Positions 16,266 to 22,917 of a DNA stretch of 24,166 bases are shown here, piece after piece. The stretch spans positions 1 to 24,166 of the forward strand of contig CAJNDL010000030.1 of assembly GCA_905221505.1 (NCBI GenBank). The letters are read 5' to 3'. The stretch comes from a bacterium. GTDB taxonomy: Bacteria > Bacillota > Bacilli > Lactobacillales > Streptococcaceae. The position numbers and the translations under genes are program-made. The notes under the pieces are model-generated. The model saw nothing but the letters and a program-made list of their open reading frames with translations, ran no database searches and was not told where the DNA came from. Positions within the stretch are counted from its first letter, which is position 1, and each line of letters begins with the position of its first letter.

Positions 16266-16408
16266 GTTGCAAAGAAAACGGTACTTTTCTTTTGTGGAAA
16301 AGAAGCAACACGATTTTGTATCCAGTATATGAAAGTACGTCATAAAAAGAAAAGTATAAATCAAGCCCTATAGGGTGGCTTCGCACCACCTTTAGAAAGA
16401 AGAATAAC
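16266..16408 (+). promoter_or_regulatory. Structured 5' leader of cshA with competing pairings
   Basis: The tract ACTTTTCTTTT (16283-16293) can pair with AAAGAAAA at 16271-16278 (8 bp), with AAAAGAAG at 16298-16305 (8 bp including G-T), or with AAAAGAAAAGT at 16345-16355 (11 bp, perfect). Nearer the gene, AGGGTGG (16372-16378) pairs with CCACCTT (16386-16392), but GGCTT (16377-16381) could instead pair with AAGCC (16363-16367). These alternatives are mutually exclusive. No known riboswitch is recognised. A temperature- or translation-responsive leader would suit an RNA helicase, but that is inference. Confidence 0.45.
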
Positions 16409-17974
16409 GTGAAATTTAATGAATTAAACTTGTCTGCTGATTTGCTAGCAGAGATTGAAAAAGCTGGTTTTGTAGAAGCTAGTCCTATCCAAGAACAAAC
16501 TATTCCCTTGGCTCTCGAAGGTAAGGATGTTATCGGTCAAGCTCAGACTGGTACAGGAAAAACTGCAGCCTTTGGTTTGCCAACCCTTGAAAAAATCCGT
16601 ACAGAAGAAGCGACCATCCAAGCCTTGGTCATCGCTCCAACTCGTGAACTAGCTGTTCAAAGTCAAGAGGAACTCTTCCGCTTTGGTCGCAGTAAGGGAG
16701 TCAAAGTCCGCTCAGTATATGGTGGATCAAGCATTGAAAAACAAATTAAGGCTCTTAAATCTGGTGCCCATATCGTGGTGGGAACACCTGGTCGCCTCTT
16801 GGACTTGATTAAACGCAAGGCCTTGAAATTACAAGATATTGAAACTCTTATCCTTGACGAAGCGGATGAAATGCTCAACATGGGTTTCCTTGAAGATATC
16901 GAAGCCATCATCTCGCGTGTCCCTGAAAGCCGTCAAACCTTACTTTTCTCAGCAACTATGCCAGATGCCATCAAACGTATCGGTGTTCAGTTTATGAAAG
17001 AGCCTGAGCATGTGAAGATTGCTGCCAAGGAATTGACAACAGAATTGGTTGACCAGTACTATATCCGTGTTAAGGAACAAGAAAAATTTGATACCATGAC
17101 TCGTCTTATGGATGTGGAACAACCTGAGCTTGCTATCGTATTTGGCCGTACAAAACGTCGTGTAGATGAATTGACTCGTGGACTTAAAATCCGTGGTTTC
17201 CGTGCAGAAGGAATTCATGGAGACCTAGACCAAAACAAACGTCTTCGTGTCCTTCGTGACTTCAAAAATGGCAATCTTGATGTTTTGGTTGCAACAGACG
17301 TTGCAGCGCGTGGTTTGGATATTTCAGGTGTGACTCATGTCTACAACTACGATATTCCACAAGATCCTGAAAGTTATGTTCACCGTATCGGTCGTACAGG
17401 TCGTGCTGGTAAGTCAGGTCAATCGATTACCTTTGTTGCTCCAAATGAAATGGGCTACCTTCAAATCATCGAAAACTTGACCAAGAAACGCATGAAAGGT
17501 CTTAAACCTGCAAGTGCAGAAGAAGCCTTCCAAGCTAAAAAACAAGTAGCTCTCAAGAAAATCGAACGTGATTTTGCAGATGAGACAATCCGTGTCAACT
17601 TTGAGAAATTTGGCAAAGATGCTCGTAAGCTAGCTGCCGAATTTACTCCAGAAGAATTGGCCATGTATATCTTGAGTCTGACTGTCCAAGATCCGGATAG
17701 CCTTCCAGAAGTGGAGATTGCGCGTGAAAAACCACTGCCATTTAAACCATCAGGTAATGGCTTCGGTGGTAAAGGTAAGGGAGGTCGTCGTGGAGATGAC
17801 CGTCGTGATCGAGACCGCCGTGGCAATGGTCGCCGTGATGATTTCAAAAAAGGCAGTCGTGGAAATGATCGTTATGATAAGGAAAAACGTTACCGTAAGG
17901 ATAATAAAAAACCACGCACTACTTCAAGCGAAAAGAAAACAGGCTTTGTTATTCGTAACAAGGGCGATAAATAA
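16409..17974 (+). CDS. cshA: DEAD-box ATP-dependent RNA helicase CshA
   Basis: A 521-residue cold-shock/degradosome type RNA helicase. The ordered motifs are all visible: Q motif (ASPIQEQTI), motif I AQTGTGKT at 45-52, PTREL, DEAD, SAT, and in the second RecA domain VATDVAARGLDI and HRIGRTGRAG. Past about residue 440 is a disordered, strongly basic, Arg/Gly/Asp-rich tail ending in a lysine-rich stretch, typical of CshA. The tail probably binds RNA non-specifically and links to the RNA-decay machinery. The start is a GTG with only a weak purine-rich site (AGAAAGAAG), preceded by a long structured leader, which suggests post-transcriptional control. Confidence 0.93.
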   Translation: MKFNELNLSADLLAEIEKAGFVEASPIQEQTIPLALEGKDVIGQAQTGTGKTAAFGLPTLEKIRTEEATIQALVIAPTRELAVQSQEELFRFGRSKGVKVRSVYGGSSIEKQIKALKSGAHIVVGTPGRLLDLIKRKALKLQDIETLILDEADEMLNMGFLEDIEAIISRVPESRQTLLFSATMPDAIKRIGVQFMKEPEHVKIAAKELTTELVDQYYIRVKEQEKFDTMTRLMDVEQPELAIVFGRTKRRVDELTRGLKIRGFRAEGIHGDLDQNKRLRVLRDFKNGNLDVLVATDVAARGLDISGVTHVYNYDIPQDPESYVHRIGRTGRAGKSGQSITFVAPNEMGYLQIIENLTKKRMKGLKPASAEEAFQAKKQVALKKIERDFADETIRVNFEKFGKDARKLAAEFTPEELAMYILSLTVQDPDSLPEVEIAREKPLPFKPSGNGFGGKGKGGRRGDDRRDRDRRGNGRRDDFKKGSRGNDRYDKEKRYRKDNKKPRTTSSEKKTGFVIRNKGDK

Positions 17975-17975
17975 G

Positions 17976-18007
17976 AAAAAGCGGTTCAAAATGAATCGCT
18001 TTTTTTA
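17976..18007 (+). terminator. Terminator of cshA
   Basis: AAGCGGTTCA (17979-17988) pairs with TGAATCGCTT (17992-18001), one G-T pair, with a 3-nt loop. An A-run precedes and a run of seven T residues follows. Confidence 0.88.
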
Positions 18008-18160
18008 TATAAGGAGACCGAATGGAAAAAGAAAGATAAATAAAATAGATATATTATCTTCTTGTAATATTATAATACACAAAAATAGGGAGCTTGTCAA
18101 TAGAAAAGAAGCAATTTAATTAAAAATATTCTTGTTTTTTCAAATTGCAATTAAATAAGC

Positions 18161-18175
18161 AATTTTCAGATAATA
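18161..18175 (+). promoter_or_regulatory. CodY box at the codY promoter
   Basis: AATTTTCAGATAATA matches the CodY consensus AATTTTCWGAAAATT at 13 of 15 positions. It ends one base before the -35 hexamer of codY, and a further partial half-site (GAAAATT) overlaps the -35. Negative autoregulation of codY is known in streptococci; repression through this site is inferred. Confidence 0.7.
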
Positions 18176-18176
18176 A

Positions 18177-18205
18177 TTGAAAATTCAAGCTGTTTATGTT
18201 ATAAT
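18177..18205 (+). promoter_or_regulatory. Promoter of codY-pncA
   Basis: TTGAAA (18177-18182), a 17-bp spacer and a perfect TATAAT (18200-18205) with a TGT extension. Start near 18212 gives a 20-nt leader with GAGGTG before the ATG. Confidence 0.85.
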
Positions 18206-18231
18206 GATAGCGATTAAATTCGAGGTGAAAA

Positions 18232-19020
18232 ATGGCACATTTATTAGAAAAAACTAGAAAAATTACTTCTATCTTGAAGCGTTCAGACGAGCAGTTGCAG
18301 GAAGAACTACCCTACAATGCGATTACACGTCAGCTTGCTGATATTATTGATTGTAATGCTTGTATTGTTAACAGCAAGGGTCGTCTCCTTGGCTATTTTA
18401 TGCGTTATAAAACCAATACAGATCGTGTAGAGCAATTCTTCCAAACGAAGATTTTCCCGGATGACTATGTACAGGGCGCGAACATGATCTACGATACAGA
18501 AGCCAATCTGACAGTTGATCATGATTTGAGTATTTTCCCTGTAGAGAGTCGTTCTGATTTTCCAGATGGCTTGACAACCATTGCGCCAATTCATGTATCA
18601 GGGATTCGTTTAGGTTCTTTGATTATTTGGCGCAATGATAAGAAATTCGAAGATGAGGACTTGATCCTTGTTGAGATTGCCAGTACCGTTGTTGGGATTC
18701 AGCTTCTCAACTTCCAACGTGAAGAGGATGAGAAAAATATCCGCCGTCGTACTGCTGTTACCATGGCGGTCAATACCCTTTCTTATTCAGAACTCCGTGC
18801 TGTATCAGCAATTTTAGGGGAATTAAACGGGAACGAAGGTCAGTTGACTGCGTCAGTGATTGCAGACCGTATTGGAATTACTCGCTCTGTGATTGTCAAT
18901 GCCCTTCGTAAACTTGAATCTGCTGGGATTATTGAAAGTCGCTCACTTGGAATGAAGGGAACCTACCTCAAGGTCTTGATTTCAGATATTTTTGAAGAAG
19001 TGAAGAAAAGAGATTACTAA
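18232..19020 (+). CDS. codY: Global nutritional regulator CodY
   Basis: A 262-residue transcription factor that senses branched-chain amino acids (and GTP in many Firmicutes). It represses amino acid biosynthesis, transport and, in pneumococcus, affects iron uptake and competence. The N-terminal GAF domain (about 1-155) forms the ligand pocket. A helical linker leads to the C-terminal winged helix-turn-helix (about 200-245), with the recognition region [21 protein letters not shown] split across two helices. Family length is 255-265, so the gene is intact. GAGGTG lies 5 nt before the ATG. The stop overlaps the pncA start by one base. A CodY box abuts its own promoter. Confidence 0.96.
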   Translation: MAHLLEKTRKITSILKRSDEQLQEELPYNAITRQLADIIDCNACIVNSKGRLLGYFMRYKTNTDRVEQFFQTKIFPDDYVQGANMIYDTEANLTVDHDLSIFPVESRSDFPDGLTTIAPIHVSGIRLGSLIIWRNDKKFEDEDLILVEIASTVVGIQLLNFQREEDEKNIRRRTAVTMAVNTLSYSELRAVSAILGELNGNEGQLTASVIADRIGITRSVIVNALRKLESAGIIESRSLGMKGTYLKVLISDIFEEVKKRDY

Positions 19021-19595
19021 TGGCTAAGGCTTTGATTTCGATTGATTATACAGAAGATTTTGTTGCTGATAGTGGGAAACTGACAGCAGGTGCTCCAGCT
19101 CAAGCTATTTCAGATGCCATCAGCAAGGTAACTAGATTAGCTTTTGAAAGAGGAGATTACATCTTCTTTACTATCGATGCTCATGAGGAAAACGATTGTT
19201 TCCATCCAGAAAGTAAACTATTTCCTCCTCATAATTTGATTGGGACTAGTGGGCGTAATTTATACGGAGATTTGGGAACCTTTTATCAAGAGCATGGTTC
19301 AGACAGTCGTGTCTTTTGGATGGATAAACGTCATTACTCAGCTTTTTCAGGGACTGACTTGGATATCCGTTTGAGAGAGCGTCGCGTGTCTACAGTTATT
19401 TTAACAGGTGTTTTGACAGACATCTGTGTCCTACATACAGCTATAGATGCCTATAATCTAGGATATGACATTGAAATTGTTAAACCAGCTGTTGCTTCCA
19501 TCTGGCCTGAAAATCATCAATTTGCCCTAGGTCATTTCAAAAACACACTTGGAGCTAAGTTAGTAGATGAAAATCTAAATGAACTTTCTGAGTAA
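19020..19595 (+). CDS. pncA: Nicotinamidase PncA
   Basis: A 191-residue isochorismatase-fold enzyme that hydrolyses nicotinamide to nicotinate for NAD salvage. All key residues are present: catalytic triad Asp9, Lys103, Cys136 (in VLTDICVLHTA) and metal ligands Asp53, His55 and His71. Its ATG shares a base with the codY stop (TAATG), so it depends on codY translation and should follow CodY autoregulation. That gives a link between amino acid status and NAD salvage. A bidirectional terminator lies 146 nt downstream. Confidence 0.94.
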   Translation: MAKALISIDYTEDFVADSGKLTAGAPAQAISDAISKVTRLAFERGDYIFFTIDAHEENDCFHPESKLFPPHNLIGTSGRNLYGDLGTFYQEHGSDSRVFWMDKRHYSAFSGTDLDIRLRERRVSTVILTGVLTDICVLHTAIDAYNLGYDIEIVKPAVASIWPENHQFALGHFKNTLGAKLVDENLNELSE

Positions 19596-19740
19596 TTTGG
19601 TTGCTGAAATGAAAAAAGAGTTGGAATATCGTAGACCAGATTCACTTCCAAACTTGACTGATTTGTATTTTAATTTTTATATATTGTTATGTTTTTTTAA
19701 TTATTTTGTTCTTGTTTTTAATTATAAATCATGACATAAG
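19579..19740 (+). CDS. Possible small ORF after pncA, unrecognised
   Basis: An ATG at 19579, inside the pncA end and in another frame, opens about 53 codons ending in a TGA near 19735. The first part (MNFLSNLVAEMKKELEYRRP) is charged and helical; the rest is hydrophobic and aromatic, encoded by very T-rich DNA. No convincing ribosome binding site is present. It may be a small membrane peptide, a decayed gene end, or chance. I do not recognise it. Confidence 0.25.
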
Positions 19741-19779
19741 AAAACGAGTATCTCCAATTAAGGAAATGCTCGTTTTTTT
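19741..19779. terminator. Bidirectional terminator between pncA and the accessory operon
   Basis: AAAACGAGTATCTCC (19741-19755) pairs with 19762-19776 with one mismatch and one wobble, loop of 6 nt. A T-run follows on the plus strand and TTTTC on the minus strand, serving pncA and the converging small gene. Confidence 0.85.
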
Positions 19780-19820
19780 GATAGTTAAAAATCGGTTTTT
19801 GCTCAGCCTCTTGAGGTAGA

Positions 19821-20006
19821 TTATTTTAATTTTAGCATGATTCTATACCTTACCATATTGCCTTCCTCGTAATACTTTTTAGCTAAATTTGATCTAACTA
19901 TAACAGCAGGACTGGCAGAACTCTCCATCAAAGCTTTATACTTTCTTTGGGGGGACGTTAATTTTTCTTCCTCGATAATTTGTGTCTTTCTTTTAGCGTA
20001 TGCCAT
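19821..20006 (-). CDS. Small basic protein of unknown function (accessory operon gene 2)
   Basis: 61 residues, rich in Lys, Arg and Glu, predicted mostly helical, with no membrane segment, signal peptide or cysteine. It starts MAYAKRKTQIIEEEKLTSPQ and ends in a basic MLKLK. A strong ribosome binding site, AAGGAGGTG, sits 7 nt before the ATG, which is the main support for real expression. It lies 13 nt downstream of the membrane protein gene on the same strand and probably shares its mRNA. I do not recognise a family. Candidate roles are a soluble partner or regulator of the membrane protein; neither is shown. Confidence 0.65.
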   Translation of the reverse strand: MAYAKRKTQIIEEEKLTSPQRKYKALMESSASPAVIVRSNLAKKYYEEGNMVRYRIMLKLK

Positions 20007-20019
20007 ATATTACACCTCC

Positions 20020-21081
20020 TTAATAATTTTTTCTAATCATAGCTAGAAAATCAAATCCTTTATAAAACCAACTCTCTATTTCTAATTGAGCAGTTTTGTT
20101 TCTGTCATGATTGATAAAGTTTAGTGTATTGCTCTGCATGTTATATCTCAGAGCTATTGTGTATGCGCAAAGCCTGTTTATATAATAACTCACAGACTCA
20201 ATATTTGCAATAGTGAAAGGGATTATTATTTTATTTAACAACCCTTTGTCAATTGGTTTAGGAAATTTAATTTTTAGAAAACCGTAAATTGTGATATCCT
20301 TACTAGTTGTTAATGGAGATATAGCTAATATAAGAGTATTGTTATCTGAATCGTAGTAGTAACATTTTCCTGTTCTAAAAACATTATTATAAGTATCAAT
20401 TAATGCTGGTTCTATAGTAGCAGTCGTTCCTCTTCTTTCTGATATTCTTCGTCTATCCACAAAGGCACAATAAATTTGTGAGCTATTTAAATTCTTAACA
20501 GACAAATCAGATTCAAAAAACATTAGGTCAATATTTGTAGTCTCCGAAAAAACAGCATCGAACACTTCTGTGAGTTCGTTAAATATCTCATTCAAGTATT
20601 CTTTACTTCTAACAGTCATATATTTACTAAAATTAGAGACTAAGTTTTTGCCTATCTTAAAGCGTTGAAAAATGCTTACATTTGTATTTGAACCTATCCT
20701 GTCGTAGGTGTTTTGGATAATATCTGTATAATTCTCTACATCTTTCTCAAGCCTCTCTAAAAAAATATTATGAGTTTTTAGTATTCTTTCAGAAGTGGAG
20801 GAGAGTTTGGCTGTAAAGTTTCGAAACTCCAAAGAAAGTTTATAGTATGTGTAGAAAAAATAACCAGTTACGCACAATACTGCAATATTAATAATTATGA
20901 GCCAAAATATGATTGATTGTCTATAATTTTCAATCAATTTTATATCGAAATTTATTAGTGATACTATGAGAGCACTAAGGTCGACAAGTGAAAACATAGA
21001 AGCGGCAATTTTCAATACGTTTTTCAAAAATTTTCCATTAAAAACATATTTAACTATGAAACGGTTTAATATTTCATTCAT
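20020..21081 (-). CDS. Two-helix membrane protein with possible GAF-like cytosolic domain (accessory operon gene 1)
   Basis: 353 residues, unrecognised. Two hydrophobic helices (about 25-45 and 57-79) are followed by a helical, probably coiled-coil stretch (about 81-130). A mixed alpha/beta C-terminal domain of about 190 residues follows (strands such as LILAISPL, ITIYGFLKIKF). Its strand order and final long helix suggest a GAF-like sensor fold; this is a weak, visual judgement. I chose the ATG at 21081 because AGGTG precedes it and the promoter -10 (21113-21118) lies inside the longer in-frame extension. Composition is strikingly Ile/Asn/Lys/Phe/Tyr-rich and AT-rich compared with the core genes on either side, indicating acquired DNA. 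It sits between pncA and a broken IS30 copy. Confidence 0.75.
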   Translation of the reverse strand: MNEILNRFIVKYVFNGKFLKNVLKIAASMFSLVDLSALIVSLINFDIKLIENYRQSIIFWLIIINIAVLCVTGYFFYTYYKLSLEFRNFTAKLSSTSERILKTHNIFLERLEKDVENYTDIIQNTYDRIGSNTNVSIFQRFKIGKNLVSNFSKYMTVRSKEYLNEIFNELTEVFDAVFSETTNIDLMFFESDLSVKNLNSSQIYCAFVDRRRISERRGTTATIEPALIDTYNNVFRTGKCYYYDSDNNTLILAISPLTTSKDITIYGFLKIKFPKPIDKGLLNKIIIPFTIANIESVSYYINRLCAYTIALRYNMQSNTLNFINHDRNKTAQLEIESWFYKGFDFLAMIRKNY

Positions 21082-21112
21082 AATACACCTATATCTTTCA
21101 AAAATATATCTT

Positions 21113-21121
21113 ATTTTATCA
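21113..21121 (-). promoter_or_regulatory. Extended -10 promoter of the accessory operon
   Basis: Minus-strand TGATAAAAT, with -10 TAAAAT at 21113-21118 and TGn extension; no clear -35. A start near 21106 gives a 25-nt leader with AGGTG before the ATG at 21081. Confidence 0.55.
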
Positions 21122-21144
21122 CAAGTTTTGAAAAAAAGAATCAT

Positions 21145-21538
21145 TTTTACAACAAAATGTCAACATTATTACCTTTTCACTCACTCAACCAACATCACCT
21201 CCTTCGCAATTACCTATACGTCCTACAAGCCAACATGTATGGGCGTCTCCTGCAGTTATTTTCGGAAGTATCGTACCAGTTTTATTAAAATTCAGGGTTG
21301 TATTCAATTTCCAACAATTCCAATGAAGTTTTCGCAGTTTCAGTCACGTAAAAGTCATGGTAGTTAAAAACATGATTTTCTGTCCCATATCCAGTCAAGT
21401 CTCAGTCAGGATGAAATCACTCTAAGTCTTTAAAGAGGTTGAGTAAATCTTTCCACAGCAAAACGCATATTATCAAGGTTTTTCAACATCTTATACTATG
21501 CGTTCTACTGCTTCTAAAGACTTTTTACTAATCCCTTT
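21145..21538. other. Gene-poor stretch with a coding-like fragment
   Basis: No intact gene is seen. On the minus strand 21285-21401 is open for 38 codons to a TAA and reads like a protein end (TGYGTENHVF through EIEYNPEF), without a start codon or ribosome binding site. It may be the tail of a lost gene. A perfect AAGGAGGTG at about 21192-21200 (minus strand) is followed by an ATG that meets a stop after four codons. The rest holds the second SPRITE-like hairpin. Confidence 0.4.
21445..21508 (-). repeat. SPRITE-like hairpin repeat copy 2 (degenerate)
   Basis: Read on the minus strand, this region aligns with 11062-11122: both have AACGCATAGTAT, then TGTTGAAAAAC, then ATGCGTTTT, TGTGG and AAGATTT, with scattered differences. 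The stem is now imperfect (AACGCATA arms conserved, inner pairs broken). It lies just beyond the truncated IS30 transposase. Confidence 0.65.
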
Positions 21539-22396
21539 CTAGGGATGAGCATAATAGATGCGTTCCTTAGAAAACATATCAGACAAGCGGTTGAATTCTG
21601 TACCATTATCTGCCGTGATGGAAAGAATTTGATGCTGTTTTAAGATGAGTTTTAAAGCCTGATTGACCGACTCAGCGCTTTTATTTAGAATCAATCGGAT
21701 TATTTGATGTCTACTCTTTCGATCCGTCAAAACAAGTAAACAGTAGTTTTTCACTCTTGTAAGTAGAACCGTATCAATCTCATAATGCCCATTCTCTAAG
21801 CGAAGATTGATAGCTTCAGGACGCTGTTCGATGGATTTACCAGCAGGTTTAAAGTTGGTGCTAGCCTGTTTCTTAGTAGTTTTTCCTTTTCTAGGATACA
21901 GGAGGTTCTGTTTGGTTAGTCCTAATTTTCCATGATGGATCCAGTAGTAGATAGTAGAAATTCCCACGTTAACGCCCTTAGCCTTGCCCATCATTTCAGG
22001 AGAAAACTTTTGGTTATGATAGTGGAGAATCTTTTCCTTTAATTCCTTGGTCAAGCTTGATTTCTTGACCGAGCGCTTGCGATTGCTTTCATAAGACTGT
22101 TGAGTTTAGTCGGCAGAATAAACCTTTTTGAAGTGCCTCTTTCCAATACATTGTAGGACTGTCCCACGTCTGATTTCAGTATGGATAGTTTGAGGAGCTT
22201 TTCCAAGTAGAGAAGCAATTTCTCTATTTGATTTCCCTTCTTTTTTCGATCTTTCGATTAAGAGACGGCTATCGATTGTCAAATGTTTTGGCTTTTGTAG
22301 TATAATGGTTTTGCATCTCTGTGCCTTTCTTGTGTTTGTGGTTGAACAACAAGTATAACACAGAGGTGTTTTCTTATGACTAGAATTAGCTTTCAT
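21539..22396 (-). pseudogene. IS30-family transposase, disrupted
   Basis: Two consecutive same-frame segments make up an IS30 transposase. 22106-22396 encodes the N-terminal helix-turn-helix (SNREIASLLGKAPQTIHTEI). 21539-22054 encodes the catalytic core with the first two acidic residues (HYEIDTVLL and ITADNGTEF). They are separated by a TAA at 22106-22108 in an otherwise continuous frame (VYSAD, stop, TQQSYESNRKR). The frame ends right after IYYAHP, before the final catalytic Glu and C-terminus, so it is truncated. The expected N-terminus appears to be MQNHYTTKAK from an ATG at 22316 in another frame, implying a frameshift near 22280-22300. Transposition activity is excluded for this copy. 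Confidence 0.85.
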
Positions 22397-22446
22397 TTGA
22401 TAAGAGGCTTCTCAGCCTAACAGCATTAAGCCTCTTATCAAATGAA
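22392..22446. repeat. 19-bp perfect inverted repeat at the IS30 transposase 5' end
   Basis: 22392-22410 (TTCATTTGATAAGAGGCTT) is exactly complementary to 22428-22446, with a 17-nt loop. The left arm contains the ATG of the longest transposase reading frame at 22394-22396. On read-through minus-strand RNA the hairpin would bury that ATG. There is no T-run, so it is not a classical terminator. Confidence 0.8.
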
Positions 22447-22579
22447 GTCGAGTACTAGCCATAAGCTAGTTGAAACATCTAATTTTTAGGAGGGTTGGGT
22501 GGCTAACTTCATTATAGAACTTTCAAAATCACATTCAAATCACACAAATCACACAAAATGAAAAAAATTGAAAAAAGTG
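22447..22579. other. Gap upstream of tRNA-Leu
   Basis: No gene is seen. The only structure is a short direct repeat of AAATCACAC-like units around 22527-22558 and a weak CTAG...CTAG hairpin at about 22456-22472. Confidence 0.4.
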
Positions 22580-22608
22580 TTGACAAGCCTCCCAAAAGTT
22601 GATATACT
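22580..22608 (+). promoter_or_regulatory. Strong promoter of tRNA-Leu
   Basis: Consensus TTGACA (22580-22585), a 17-bp spacer and TATACT (22603-22608) with a TGA extension. The start near 22615 leaves a 9-nt leader before the tRNA. Confidence 0.9.
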
Positions 22609-22623
22609 AGTAAAGTAATCGAC

Positions 22624-22709
22624 GCGGGGATGGCGGAATTGGCAGACGCGCAGGACTAAGGATCCTGTGACCGCTTTAGGTCGTGAGGGTTCAAGTCCCT
22701 CTCTCCGCA
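22624..22709 (+). tRNA. tRNA-Leu (anticodon AAG)
   Basis: An 86-nt class II tRNA. The acceptor stem GCGGGGA (22624-22630) pairs with TCTCCGC (22702-22708), with discriminator A at 22709 as required for leucine. The anticodon stem CAGGA/TCCTG encloses the loop CTAAGGA, giving anticodon AAG at 22658-22660. A long variable arm (about 22668-22684) and the T-loop GGTTCAAGT follow. The 3' CCA is not encoded. A34 would read CUU, and after deamination to inosine also CUC. It is a single tRNA with its own promoter and terminator. Confidence 0.93.
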
Positions 22710-22715
22710 TGGGAT

Positions 22716-22749
22716 AAGAGTTAGCTTAGGCTAGCTCTTTTGTTTTTGT
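22716..22749 (+). terminator. Terminator of tRNA-Leu
   Basis: AAGAGTTAGC (22716-22725) pairs with GCTAGCTCTT (22730-22739), one T-G pair, 4-nt loop, followed by TTTTGTTTTT. Confidence 0.85.
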
Positions 22750-22893
22750 AAGCTTTATAATATCTATGGTGGCGTCCATCGCTTTCAGATAAATAATATA
22801 GTTTGAAATTTCTCCTAATTCTCTCTACTCTTTCTACTTTTTCCGAATAAATAGATAGAACCATCGAATCTAGTAAATCTAGATTTAAAACTA

Positions 22894-22902
22894 TGGTATA
22901 AT
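22894..22902 (+). promoter_or_regulatory. Extended -10 promoter of the Rpn-family gene
   Basis: TGGTATAAT (TATAAT at 22897-22902). The predicted RNA start near 22909 falls inside the GGAGG ribosome binding site at 22907-22911, so the real start or promoter may differ. Confidence 0.5.
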
Positions 22903-22917
22903 AGAAGGAGGAAATGG

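Noticed and set aside
17718..18119. 133-codon frame overlapping the end of cshA
   Set aside because: It is a +1 shadow of the Arg/Gly-rich cshA tail, running through the cshA terminator, with no ribosome binding site.
21195..21260. Cys- and Gly-rich minus-strand reading (TCWLVG, GNCEGG), considered as a bacteriocin precursor
   Set aside because: There is no start codon or leader peptide in frame, and the reading runs through what is probably a ribosome binding site; no modification or transport genes are nearby.
20966..21367. 133-codon plus-strand open frame
   Set aside because: It lies mostly antisense to the accessory membrane protein gene and its promoter, has no good ribosome binding site, and has unlikely composition.
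22527..22558. AAATCACAC-like short direct repeats, considered as CRISPR or iterons
   Set aside because: Units are about 9 bp and irregular, with no spacers and only two to three copies; too little for any such element.
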